From assembly GCA_017435025.1 (NCBI GenBank), contig JAFSFU010000025.1, positions 1-20,723 of the forward strand: 20,723 nucleotides of DNA, read 5' to 3'. The position numbers and the translations under genes were made by a program. Below are positions 8,056-16,419 of the stretch, in pieces. The first letter of the stretch is position 1. Each line of letters opens with the position of its first letter. Below the pieces are notes generated by a model. The model worked only from the letters and a program-made list of their open reading frames with translations, was not told the origin of the DNA and ran no database searches. The DNA is from Lachnospiraceae bacterium. GTDB taxonomy: Bacteria > Bacillota_A > Clostridia > Lachnospirales > Lachnospiraceae.

Positions 8056-8160
8056 GTTTTGTTCTTTCATTGAGGAGTGGTGTTTTATCACTTTTTCGTT
8101 TTTTGTATTTCATGCAATCTACCGTGTTTTCAAACATACTGCATTTCTCGTAAATAGAAA

Positions 8161-8197
8161 ATTGAGGAAGAACAACTTAACATTGTACTTCCTCAAT
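8161..8197 (-). terminator. Hairpin terminator after ftsZ
   Basis: A 10-bp perfect stem (ATTGAGGAAG with CTTCCTCAAT) encloses a 17-nt loop that can form four more pairs (ACAA with TTGT). Reading the minus strand, TTTTC and T/A-rich sequence follow. It lies 16 nt after the ftsZ stop and separates ftsZ from spoIIG. Confidence 0.7.
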
Positions 8198-8212
8198 GAA
8201 ATTTCAATTCCC

Positions 8213-9382
8213 TTATCTGCGATTCTTTAAGAATTCCGGAATGTTGATCTGTGTTTCTCTCTGAACCGGACGCTGGTATACCGGAGTGCCTGCGTTCGGA
8301 ATATTTAACTGCGGAGCTGCTGTTGTAGCTGCTGCCTCAGCCGGAGCCTTCGGAGCTGTCTTCTGTGCAGATACCGGCATTTTCGGCTTAACAAAATCTT
8401 TCATTGCACGCTCAACCGGTGTATTTGCACCGTGAGAGTCAAGACCCGTAGCGATAACAGTGATTGTTGCCTCATCTTCCATAGACTCATCATACATAGC
8501 ACCGAAGATGATATTTGCATCGTCACCTGCAAGTTCCTGAACATAAGTAGCAGCCTCGTTTGCTTCGATCAGGCTGATATCACCGGAGATGTTGATGATA
8601 ACATCAGAAGCACCCTCGATGGTTGTCTCAAGAAGCGGGCTGGAAACTGCCTGTTTAACAGCCTCAAGCGCTTTGTCATCACCTTTCGCACGACCGATAC
8701 CGATGTGAGCAATACCCTTGTCCATCATAACAGTCTGAACGTCAGCGAAGTCGAGGTTAATAAGACCCGGTACGTTGATCAGGTCTGTGATACCCTGTAC
8801 GGACTGAAGAAGAACTTCATCTGCCTTCTTTAATGCTTCCGGCATAGTTGTTCTTCTGTCAACAATTTCAAGAAGACGATCATTCGGAATCACAATCAGT
8901 GTATCAACGGAATTCTTCAGGTTCTCAATACCTGCAAGAGCATTGTTCATACGCTGCTTAGCCTCAAAACGGAACGGTTTTGTAACAACACCAACCGTAA
9001 GGATACCCATATCTTTTGCAATCTGAGCAATTACCGGAGCTGCACCTGTACCGGTACCGCCACCCATACCACAGGTAACGAATACCATATCAGCACCCTT
9101 CATAGCCTGTGCTAATTCTTCCTGGCTCTCCTCTGCTGCCTTCTCACCGATTTCCGGCTTTGCACCAGCGCCAAGACCCTTTGTTAACTTCTCACCGATC
9201 TGCATAGCAGTCGGAGCTTTACAGAACTGAAGAGCCTGCTTATCTGTATTGATACCGATAAACTCAACTCCCATAATATTTTCTTCAACCATGCGGTTAA
9301 TTGCATTATTACCAGCGCCGCCTACACCGATTACAAGAATTCTTGCGGCGTTTTCTGCCTCGTTGATCTTAATTTCTAACAA
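8213..9382 (-). CDS. ftsZ: Cell division GTPase FtsZ
   Basis: FtsZ forms the tubulin-like ring that organises the septum. The 389-residue protein has the nucleotide fold ([11 protein letters not shown]), the tubulin signature GGGTGTG at 107-113, the T7 loop NLDFADV at 209-215, a variable Ala/Pro/Thr-rich linker at about 332-375 and the conserved C-terminal peptide [11 protein letters not shown], which binds partners such as FtsA or SepF. The linker also contains QLNIPN, a partial echo of that peptide. Translation starts at TTG 9382, with AGGAGG 8 nt upstream. It has its own promoter and terminator. ftsA, its usual neighbour, is missing, so SepF encoded elsewhere may tether it to the membrane. 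Confidence 0.98.
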   Translation of the reverse strand: MLEIKINEAENAARILVIGVGGAGNNAINRMVEENIMGVEFIGINTDKQALQFCKAPTAMQIGEKLTKGLGAGAKPEIGEKAAEESQEELAQAMKGADMVFVTCGMGGGTGTGAAPVIAQIAKDMGILTVGVVTKPFRFEAKQRMNNALAGIENLKNSVDTLIVIPNDRLLEIVDRRTTMPEALKKADEVLLQSVQGITDLINVPGLINLDFADVQTVMMDKGIAHIGIGRAKGDDKALEAVKQAVSSPLLETTIEGASDVIINISGDISLIEANEAATYVQELAGDDANIIFGAMYDESMEDEATITVIATGLDSHGANTPVERAMKDFVKPKMPVSAQKTAPKAPAEAAATTAAPQLNIPNAGTPVYQRPVQRETQINIPEFLKNRR

Positions 9383-9471
9383 GGTCGTCTCCTCCTTTTT
9401 TAGGCTCCGTAGAGCATCTCATTGCTAAATTTATATGTTGCATGGAACAGGTCCAATCTAATCTAGTATAT

Positions 9472-9500
9472 ATCATATTGGATTTTCCGCAAAATATCAA
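9472..9500 (-). promoter_or_regulatory. Sigma-A-type promoter for ftsZ
   Basis: On the minus strand, TTGATA (9500-9495) and TATGAT (9477-9472) are spaced 17 bp apart, each matching consensus at 5 of 6. The expected start near 9465 gives a leader of about 83 nt before the TTG of ftsZ. It lies in the 153-nt gap after divIB and allows ftsZ to be transcribed apart from the dcw string. Confidence 0.7.
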
Positions 9501-9535
9501 CTATTATTTTAACATTTTTGTAATAGATACAATCC

Positions 9536-10306
9536 TTAATCTTTGATAAAAGAGTACATCGGATTGCTGTTATTCTCATCATAACTGTCCAGGTAAAGAG
9601 TGCCGGCAAGATCATTGATCTCTCCAGAATCCAGAATATCTTTTAACTCCGTAATCTTACCATTCAGATTCTCATCATCACCGATCTCCACACGAATCTC
9701 ATTGATATAGAGTTCTGCTTCCTGAAAACTGTTATAATTGATCTTGTCCACTTTTACTTCATTAACAGAGAGCACCTGTGTCAGATTCAGAATCTGGTCA
9801 AAAATTTCCTGGTTTGCCACCGGAAGCGGCTGATGAAGAATAATATGACCAAATTCCAGACCGGTGATCCACGGGATACCCTCCAGCTGTTCATCGGAAC
9901 TTTCTACAATAATACCGTCTTTATCAAAGTACATATAACTGCTCATGTAAGAGACATATCCAACTACACTCTTCTCATAAACCACAACTCGTACTTTCGT
10001 CGGACTTTCAAATTCAATTTTATATTCCTCAATAAAAGGAATGGATTTATGTTCACGGAACTGCTTTTCATAATAACAGTAAGCTGAATTTCTGGACCAT
10101 CTTCCATCAAAGATCAGGTCGATAATCTGTTCTTGCGAATACTGGCGGTTACCCGTAACAGTGATTTCTTTAATACGTACCGCAAAAAACAAAATTACAA
10201 AAAGCAGAATCACACCAAGGATCACACCCAATACAACGGCTGCCTTTCCTCCGCCTCTTCTACTTCTATATCCACTGTAACCAGAGTAGCCTCTTCTTCT
10301 TCTCAT
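9536..10306 (-). CDS. divIB: Cell division protein DivIB/FtsQ
   Basis: DivIB joins FtsL and DivIC in the complex that links the Z ring to septal wall synthesis. The 256-residue protein has a short basic cytoplasmic tail with a GYSGYSGYRSRRGGG repeat, one membrane helix at about 23-43, a POTRA domain starting IKEITVTGNRQYS and the beta-rich FtsQ domain. The length is normal. ATG 10306 lies 6 nt after the ftsW stop, and its GAGAGG ribosome binding site overlaps that stop, pointing to translational coupling. In many Firmicutes murG and murB sit between these two genes; here they do not. Confidence 0.93.
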   Translation of the reverse strand: MRRRRGYSGYSGYRSRRGGGKAAVVLGVILGVILLFVILFFAVRIKEITVTGNRQYSQEQIIDLIFDGRWSRNSAYCYYEKQFREHKSIPFIEEYKIEFESPTKVRVVVYEKSVVGYVSYMSSYMYFDKDGIIVESSDEQLEGIPWITGLEFGHIILHQPLPVANQEIFDQILNLTQVLSVNEVKVDKINYNSFQEAELYINEIRVEIGDDENLNGKITELKDILDSGEINDLAGTLYLDSYDENNSNPMYSFIKD

Positions 10307-10312
10307 CCTTCG

Positions 10313-11470
10313 TTACCTCTCCAGTACGATTCTATTGGAAACACTAAGTACCATACCCATTTCTGCCATCAGGAACAGGACCGACGTACCGCCATAACTG
10401 ATAAACGGAAGCGTGACACCCGTATTCGGAATAACACTCGTTACAACCGCAATATTCAGAATAACCTGAATCGCAATGTGTGCCATAACACCAATGACAA
10501 GAAATGCTCCCAAAATATCCGGTGCACTGCTTGCAATTCTCATAAAACGATAGATCATGAACAAGAAGATCAAAATCACCGATACCGCACCAAATAATCC
10601 CAGCTCTTCACAGATGATCGCAAAAATCATATCATTCTGAGGTTCAGGAAGAAAACTCAGTTTCTGAATACTCTGTCCAAGTCCTTTTCCAAGAAGGCCG
10701 CCGGAGCCAATGGCATAAAGACCCTGAAGCACCTGATAGCCTCCATCCTTTGGATACGCCTCCGGATTTTTCCAAACCAGGATTCGCTCCAACTGGTACT
10801 CATGAAGGATACCCATCCCCTCCAGCGCAATGGCTACGGGAGCTGCAAATGCAATGGCCGCAACCACCAAAAGTGCAAACAGCACAAAAGGCCACTTTCT
10901 CTTGCAGGCAATAAACATCATCAGAATACCGATACCAAAAATGATAATACCGGAACTTAAGTTGTTCATCATGACCAGAAGACCCAGCGGGGCGATCAAT
11001 AGAATGATGATTCCCCATGTACTCCATTCATTGATCTTCTTCCCCATCTTCGTAATAATCACTGCCAGAACAAGAATCACTGTGATCTTAACCAACTCTG
11101 CCGGCTGGAATCGCAAAGAACCATAACCAAGCCAGCGTTTCTTACCGTTTACCTCAATACCGAGCGGAGTAAAATTTACAAGTATCATGCAGGCATACGA
11201 CACAACAACTGCCGGGATCGTAAATTTAGCGAACATGTGATAATCCAGTTTTGAGATCACTAGCATTGCAAAAAAACCCGCCAAACCGATCAGTGCCTGC
11301 CTTTGCATATAGTATGAAGGCTTCAATCCGCTAATCTGTGCATTGTATGAACTGGAACTGTAAATCATGATCAGACCAAACACATACAGAAAGATGATTG
11401 TAAACAACAGGCTGTAATCATAATATCTATGCAGCTTTTTCTTTTTTTTCTTACCAGCCGCCTGTTCCAT
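10313..11470 (-). CDS. ftsW: SEDS glycosyltransferase FtsW/SpoVE
   Basis: SEDS proteins polymerise lipid II into glycan strands together with a class B PBP. The 385-residue protein has about ten hydrophobic helices, an N-terminal KKKKKKK tract coded by an A-rich run, the loop RWLGYGSLRFQPAE, then GGYQVLQGLYAIGSGG and LPEPQNDMIFA with the likely catalytic Asp280, and a final LPFISYGGTS. The usual PDLGTA motif reads NNLSSGI, a change I believe occurs in other clostridial FtsW proteins. ATG 11470 has AGGAGG 8 nt upstream. As the only SEDS gene here, beside both PBPs, it could serve vegetative division, spore cortex (SpoVE role) or both; sequence alone does not settle this. Confidence 0.93.
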   Translation of the reverse strand: MEQAAGKKKKKKLHRYYDYSLLFTIIFLYVFGLIMIYSSSSYNAQISGLKPSYYMQRQALIGLAGFFAMLVISKLDYHMFAKFTIPAVVVSYACMILVNFTPLGIEVNGKKRWLGYGSLRFQPAELVKITVILVLAVIITKMGKKINEWSTWGIIILLIAPLGLLVMMNNLSSGIIIFGIGILMMFIACKRKWPFVLFALLVVAAIAFAAPVAIALEGMGILHEYQLERILVWKNPEAYPKDGGYQVLQGLYAIGSGGLLGKGLGQSIQKLSFLPEPQNDMIFAIICEELGLFGAVSVILIFLFMIYRFMRIASSAPDILGAFLVIGVMAHIAIQVILNIAVVTSVIPNTGVTLPFISYGGTSVLFLMAEMGMVLSVSNRIVLER

Positions 11471-11519
11471 GGCATCTTCCTCCTGATCTTCTCACTCTTT
11501 CCCCTATAAACTCTCTATA

Positions 11520-12866
11520 TTACAGGGCATTTACAAAGTCTTTAAACATTCTTCCGCGCTCTTCATAGTTCTTAAACTGTCCCCAGCTTGCGCACGCCGG
11601 AGAAAGGAGAACAAAGTCTCCGCTGTTTGCATAAGATGCACAAACCTGAACCGCTTCTTTCAGGTCCTCTGCATACATAATATCTGTCATGCCGTGCCTT
11701 TTCGCGCACTCCGCAATCTTATCTCTTGTCTGACCGATCAGTACCAGATAGCGCACTTTTCCGTCGAAGCTCTCGATCCACTCATCATACTCGGAATGTT
11801 TATCATAGCCGCCGGCAATGAGCAGAGTCGGACCCGGCATTGCCTTGATCGCCTGAATTGCAGCATCCGGATTGGTTCCCTTGGAATCATTATAATAAGT
11901 TACACCAAAACGCTCTCTTACGAATTCAATTCTGTGTTCCACAGCCTTGAATGTCTTACATGCCTCGCGGATCACATCCATCGGCACACCCATACTGATC
12001 GCAATCGCAACGGCTGTCATCACATTTTCGTGGTTGTGGCCGCCGATGATATTCAGGTCATTGACATCCAGAACCTGTTCAATCTTTTTGTCATGCTTGT
12101 AAACGATCATGTCACCGTCCATAAAGATACCGCTGTCTAACTTCTCCTTACGGCTGAAGTACATTACTTTACATTTTAATGTCGCACCAAACTCACGAAG
12201 CACCGGATCATCATAATTCAGAACACAGGTATCTTCCTCGGTCTGGTTTCTCGCAATATCTTCTTTCACCTGAATGTAACATTCCATTGTTTTGTGGCGA
12301 TCCAGATGGTCCGGAGTGATGTTGGTAATTGCAGATACATTCGGACGGAAATCTACGATCGTCTCAAGCATAAAGCTGGAAATTTCTGCAACCGTAATAG
12401 AGTTATCCTCTGTCTCCAGAGCATGAAGCGCGTACGGATCACCAATATTTCCGACTACGAATACACTCTCACAGAATTTCTTCATAATCTCACCAGTGAG
12501 AGCTGTTGTTGTTGTCTTTCCGTTTGTACCGGTGATCGCAACCAGTTTACCCTTTGTGCTGTGGTACGCAAGTTCAATCTCGCTGCAGATCGGAATCTTT
12601 GCCTCATCGACTACGGCTACAAACGGTGCCTCAAGAGAGATACCCGGACTCATTACACAAAGTTCTACACCTGTAAGATCCAATTTTTTTAACTCACCAA
12701 GGATAACGGTAACTTTTGCATCCTCGTCAAATTTCTTTTTTAAATCCTCTGCGGATAATTTTTCATTTCCATCATATAATACAACTTCACCGCCCTGTGC
12801 GAGCACAAGCTTTGCAGCTGCGATTCCACTGATTCCGGTTCCTGCAACTAATACTTTCTGTGACAT
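11520..12866 (-). CDS. murD: UDP-MurNAc-L-alanine:D-glutamate ligase MurD
   Basis: MurD adds D-Glu to UDP-MurNAc-L-Ala in the cytoplasm. The 448-residue protein has the N-terminal nucleotide-sugar fold (VLVAGTGISG), P-loop GTNGKTT at 113-119, NITPDHLDRH near 182, a lysine after IQV (residue 201) suited to carbamylation, HRIE at 311, NDSKGTN at 326 and SPACASWGQF at 422. The last motif has Gly where E. coli MurD has Asp (CASLDQF); the other catalytic residues are intact. ATG 12866 has AGGAGG 7 nt upstream, which overlaps the mraY stop 11 nt away. It acts two steps after MurC and before MurE, neither of which is encoded here. Confidence 0.97.
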   Translation of the reverse strand: MSQKVLVAGTGISGIAAAKLVLAQGGEVVLYDGNEKLSAEDLKKKFDEDAKVTVILGELKKLDLTGVELCVMSPGISLEAPFVAVVDEAKIPICSEIELAYHSTKGKLVAITGTNGKTTTTALTGEIMKKFCESVFVVGNIGDPYALHALETEDNSITVAEISSFMLETIVDFRPNVSAITNITPDHLDRHKTMECYIQVKEDIARNQTEEDTCVLNYDDPVLREFGATLKCKVMYFSRKEKLDSGIFMDGDMIVYKHDKKIEQVLDVNDLNIIGGHNHENVMTAVAIAISMGVPMDVIREACKTFKAVEHRIEFVRERFGVTYYNDSKGTNPDAAIQAIKAMPGPTLLIAGGYDKHSEYDEWIESFDGKVRYLVLIGQTRDKIAECAKRHGMTDIMYAEDLKEAVQVCASYANSGDFVLLSPACASWGQFKNYEERGRMFKDFVNAL

Positions 12867-12877
12867 AATTCATCCTC

Positions 12878-13846
12878 CTATAATCCTAAGTAAGCAACCA
12901 GGCAAAGAATTGCTGTGACAATTGAGAATACTGCGACCACTCTGGTCTCAGACCAGCCGCAAAGTTCAAAATGATGATGGATCGGAGCCATCTTAAAGAT
13001 TCTCTTTCCTCCGCTCATCTTAAAGTATGATACCTGGATGATAACAGAAAGTACCTCTACCAGATAGATCATACCAACAATTGCAATAAAGATCGGCATC
13101 TGCATCATAAATGCGCTGGATGCCACAAAACCGCCAAGTGCAAGGGATCCGGTATCGCCCATAAACACCTTAGCCGGATATACGTTAAACAATAAAAATC
13201 CAAGAAGACTTCCTACCACCGCACCGGTAATCGGGCTAATACCGCTTTCCTCACCGAGCGCTACCACTGTAAAGAAAGTAGCTACTAAAATAGTTACACT
13301 GGTACAAAGGCCATCCAGACCGTCTGTGAAGTTCACACCATTATCTGTTCCCAAAACGATGAAAAACAGTGCCGGAACAAACAGCCATTTCAGATCAAGG
13401 AAGAAACCATTCTCAAAACCACCGGTAAACGGAATCAGCATTGCAGTTCCAACTTCACCGGATGTCATCAAATAATACGCAAAAACACCGGTAATCACAA
13501 TCTGACCAAGAAGTTTCTGCTTCGGATTCAGTCCCTCAGAACGTTTCATAACAATTTTAATATAATCATCCAGAAAACCGATAATACCAAATCCAACGGT
13601 CATAAACAGAATCGGAATGATCTTCGGATAATCTTTAATATAGAACAAAGACGTAATCACGATTGCTGTAAGAATCACAAGACCACCCATCGTCGGTGTT
13701 CCCTGTTTTTTCAGATGGGCCTGCGGACCATCATCGCGTACCTGCTGACCAAATTTCAGTCTGTGCAGAAACGGAATTACTACCGGGCAAAGAGCCGCGC
13801 TTACTGCAAAGGCGATAATTACCGCCAGAATTGTTTCATTTACCAT
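12878..13846 (-). CDS. mraY: Phospho-MurNAc-pentapeptide translocase MraY
   Basis: MraY makes lipid I by joining UDP-MurNAc-pentapeptide to undecaprenyl phosphate at the membrane. The 322-residue protein has about ten hydrophobic helices and the family motifs KKQGTPTMGG, FLDDYIKI (91-98), NFTDGLDGL (172-180), MGDTGS (229-234) and PIHHHFELCGWSE (288-300). The length is typical. ATG 13846 has GAGGTG closely upstream. An internal promoter appears to lie in the 88-nt gap after spoVD. murE and murF, which often precede mraY, are absent. Confidence 0.97.
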   Translation of the reverse strand: MVNETILAVIIAFAVSAALCPVVIPFLHRLKFGQQVRDDGPQAHLKKQGTPTMGGLVILTAIVITSLFYIKDYPKIIPILFMTVGFGIIGFLDDYIKIVMKRSEGLNPKQKLLGQIVITGVFAYYLMTSGEVGTAMLIPFTGGFENGFFLDLKWLFVPALFFIVLGTDNGVNFTDGLDGLCTSVTILVATFFTVVALGEESGISPITGAVVGSLLGFLLFNVYPAKVFMGDTGSLALGGFVASSAFMMQMPIFIAIVGMIYLVEVLSVIIQVSYFKMSGGKRIFKMAPIHHHFELCGWSETRVVAVFSIVTAILCLVAYLGL

Positions 13847-13909
13847 GATGCACCTCTATCTCTTATGTATTGCAAATCTGCAAAAGCGCAGACTCACCAA
13901 TTTAACAAT

Positions 13910-13938
13910 AGTATACGTCCTTTTCAACAAATAATCAA
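13910..13938 (-). promoter_or_regulatory. Candidate internal promoter for mraY-murD-ftsW-divIB
   Basis: On the minus strand, TTGATT (13938-13933, overlapping the spoVD stop) and TATACT (13915-13910) are spaced 17 bp apart. The expected start near 13903 leaves a leader of about 57 nt. It would supply essential wall genes independently of the sporulation PBP just upstream. Confidence 0.55.
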
Positions 13939-15668
13939 TTGGTAGTTTCACTAAAATCAATTCCCAGATAAGGCAGGATATTCTCGAAAATGTCTCCGAT
14001 CACAGGAGCTGCGATGGTTCCTCCATAGTAAATCCCCACTGGCTCATCGATTGTGATCAACGCGATGACCTGAGGATCATCTGCCGGCGCAAACCCCAAA
14101 AACGATGAAATATACTTTTTCAAGCTTCTGGGCAGTTTTTCCGAGGTGGCAGTTTTTCCTCCTACCGCATACCCCTCTACCTGTGCCCTATTACCACTTC
14201 CCTCTGCGACTACTTGTTCAAGTACATACCGCATGGTCTCGCTGGTTTCCTTTGATACAACTCCGTTTTGTACCGGATAAGAGAATTCCCGAACAACGGT
14301 GCCCTCACAAGTCTCCGCTTTCAGTGCGAAATGCGGTACGATGCGATTTCCGCCATTTATAATAGAAGAAGCTGTTGTGAGAAGCTGGATCGGTGTAATT
14401 TGGAATGATTGACCAAACGAAACCGTTGCCAGCTCGACCAGTCCCATATTGTCTTTTTTATGCATGATCGTCGCCGCCTCACCCGGCAGATCGATCCCGG
14501 TCTTCCCTAAAAGACCAAATTGAATAAAATACTGATAAAATGATTCGACTCCCAATCTCTGTCCAACGTCAATAAAGACCGGATTGCAGGAATTCATGGC
14601 CCCCTGTAAAAAAGTCTCTCCACCATGTCCGCCTACTTTATGGCACCGGATCCTTCGATCTTCTACAATCCGAAATCCTGGGCAGGAAAAAGAATCATTT
14701 AACGACACAACTCCGGATTCCAATCCGGCCGCTGCTGTTATGATTTTAAATGTGGATCCCGGTTCATAAGTATCATTGATACAGCGGTTTCTCCACATTC
14801 GATTTAACAAATCCTGCTTTTCTTCCGCAGTCTCATACGTTTGGTCCGCTCCAAGGGTAAATGGATCATTCAGATTAAACTCCGGTGCATTCACCATTGC
14901 ATATATTTCTCCGTTTTGCGGATTCATCACAATGACAGACACTGCCTTTGCGCCTTTTTTCTCCATAACCTGGTAGGCCGCCTGCTCCGCATACTTCTGA
15001 ATATTTACATCCAAACTGATGGTCAGCGTATCACCTGCAATCGGTTCCATCCGCTCCTCTGCGGCATTCTCCACTTCCACACCTTTCGCATCGGCCAGTG
15101 TCAGGATTTTTCCATCGGTTCCTTTCAGATATTTCTCGTACATAACTTCCAAACCGATGATTCCCTGGTTATCTGCTCCGGTGAAGCCCAGGACTTTAGA
15201 AGCCATGCTGTCATACGGGTAATATCGCTTGTAATCTTCGTCGACTTTAATACCGGCCAGTCCGGCAGATCGTATCCGATCGCCGTCTTCTTTATCCACG
15301 TTTGTCTTAATGATCTCCCGCGATGACCGTTTTTCAACCTTTTTCCGAACCTCCGAATCAGAAAGATCCAACTCTTTGCAAAGAAGTCCGATAACCGCTT
15401 CTCTGTCTTCCACCTGATTGTAGATGACAGATACCGTACATACTGTGCGATTGGTTGCAATTACCGTTCCGTTCCGATCTACAATTTCTCCACGGGCAGC
15501 CTTGATCGTACGCTCCCTTTCATGAAGCTCATCTGCCAGTTCGCTGTAATGTTCTGACCGGAAAATCATCAGATACCCCAAGTGTCCAATCAGCCCCAGC
15601 ATCAAAAGTGCCGTACCTATTGCCACGATCCATATCCTCTGCCTGTGACGCGTCAAAAATAAGTGCAA
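13935..15668 (-). CDS. spoVD: SpoVD-like class B penicillin-binding protein
   Basis: Class B PBPs cross-link peptidoglycan; SpoVD is the B. subtilis sporulation paralog, needed for spore cortex and placed after pbpB as here. The 577-residue protein has a membrane anchor at about 13-35, a dimerisation domain with RGEIVDRNG and a transpeptidase domain with STFK (Ser305), SCN (360-362) and KTAT (505-508). The third motif carries Ala in place of the usual Gly of KTG, from a GCC codon at 14150-14148. There is no PASTA domain; the B. subtilis protein has one. Translation seems to begin at TTG 15668, 7 nt after GGATG; no in-frame ATG is nearby, so the start is less certain. A sigma-E-like promoter lies just upstream. 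Role assignment rests on gene order. Confidence 0.85.
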   Translation of the reverse strand: MHLFLTRHRQRIWIVAIGTALLMLGLIGHLGYLMIFRSEHYSELADELHERERTIKAARGEIVDRNGTVIATNRTVCTVSVIYNQVEDREAVIGLLCKELDLSDSEVRKKVEKRSSREIIKTNVDKEDGDRIRSAGLAGIKVDEDYKRYYPYDSMASKVLGFTGADNQGIIGLEVMYEKYLKGTDGKILTLADAKGVEVENAAEERMEPIAGDTLTISLDVNIQKYAEQAAYQVMEKKGAKAVSVIVMNPQNGEIYAMVNAPEFNLNDPFTLGADQTYETAEEKQDLLNRMWRNRCINDTYEPGSTFKIITAAAGLESGVVSLNDSFSCPGFRIVEDRRIRCHKVGGHGGETFLQGAMNSCNPVFIDVGQRLGVESFYQYFIQFGLLGKTGIDLPGEAATIMHKKDNMGLVELATVSFGQSFQITPIQLLTTASSIINGGNRIVPHFALKAETCEGTVVREFSYPVQNGVVSKETSETMRYVLEQVVAEGSGNRAQVEGYAVGGKTATSEKLPRSLKKYISSFLGFAPADDPQVIALITIDEPVGIYYGGTIAAPVIGDIFENILPYLGIDFSETTN

Positions 15669-15700
15669 AATACCACATCCGGGGTTTGGTCTTGTTATCC

Positions 15701-15729
15701 ATTATATTTCACTGTTTTTGAATTATGAA
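15701..15729 (-). promoter_or_regulatory. Candidate sigma-E promoter for spoVD
   Basis: On the minus strand TTCATAAT (15729-15722) and AATATAAT (15708-15701) are 13 bp apart. Against a sigma-E pattern of GTCATATT and CATACAAT, each matches 6 of 8 positions. The predicted start near 15694 gives a leader of about 26 nt. B. subtilis spoVD is transcribed by sigma E. The short 54-nt gap would otherwise be unexplained. Confidence 0.5.
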
Positions 15730-16403
15730 CAACCCGTGCCAATCCCGAATAAATTACCGGCATTAGCCAGTCTCTGTTCAAACTGAATATAAAAATCCTG
15801 CTCCGGATTGAACGGAGTCAGATAGAATTGTTTCAGCACAAACATGCTGATGGTCTTTGCAGCAGTTCCCTCTTCGTCCGCTTCCACAATCCGTTGAAGT
15901 TCTTTCAAAAAATAATGCCACTGATTAATATAAGTGTCGTATCGCTTCACATCCGGTGTATCGATCCATTTTTTTACTTTCACCTTAGAACGATTGCCTT
16001 TCTGACACTCGTGAACCTGTAAAAAATAGTGAAAAGTGCCATCTTCATAAATTCTCCCCAAAGGAAACAGGCGACAGATTCCCGGTCGGTATGGATGGAT
16101 ACTGCAGCGTCCCTCTTCATTTAAGAACGCACACGCCTCCTTCTCACCTGCCATTTTCAGATTTGGCAGGATCACACCATCCACCACATTCAATTCGAGA
16201 TGCTTCTGCAATAAAGATTCCAGACTCAGCCCGGTTCCTGTTACCAGTCTGTGCACATCAAAGGGATCCAACACCACAGTGTTTCCCATTCCCATGCAAC
16301 AGGCAGAGCAGCCTGCGCATCCAGCACAGTCTGCTCTTACCATGTCCTCCAGTCCATATCGTTTTCCGTCAGAAATCTCATTAAAATCAACGTTTCTTTT
16401 CAT
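15723..16403 (-). CDS. YkgJ-family cysteine-cluster protein
   Basis: Members of this family carry a cysteine cluster predicted to bind zinc or iron; their biochemical role is mostly unknown. The 226-residue protein has Cys26, 29, 32, 35 and 36 in DCAGCAGCSACCMGMG, then Cys91, Cys100 (EGRCSIHPYRPGICRLFP), Cys110 and Cys133 (HECQKG). The frame is open 174 nt further into the PBP gene, but ATG 16403 has AGAGG 7 nt upstream and follows the PBP stop by 16 nt. There is no signal peptide or membrane helix, so it is likely cytoplasmic. It sits between the two PBP genes, where other Firmicutes have none or murE. Confidence 0.9.
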   Translation of the reverse strand: MKRNVDFNEISDGKRYGLEDMVRADCAGCAGCSACCMGMGNTVVLDPFDVHRLVTGTGLSLESLLQKHLELNVVDGVILPNLKMAGEKEACAFLNEEGRCSIHPYRPGICRLFPLGRIYEDGTFHYFLQVHECQKGNRSKVKVKKWIDTPDVKRYDTYINQWHYFLKELQRIVEADEEGTAAKTISMFVLKQFYLTPFNPEQDFYIQFEQRLANAGNLFGIGTGCS

Positions 16404-16419
16404 ATCAGTTCCTCTGCGG

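Noticed and set aside
8072..8092. Small AGTG...CACT hairpin followed by T-rich sequence on the plus strand
   Set aside because: The stem is only 4 bp and no plus-strand gene ends here, so it is not a credible terminator.
11576..11605. MurD motif with Gly in place of Asp (CASWGQF)
   Set aside because: All other catalytic motifs are intact and I believe this variant is found in clostridial MurD, so I do not count it as a defect.
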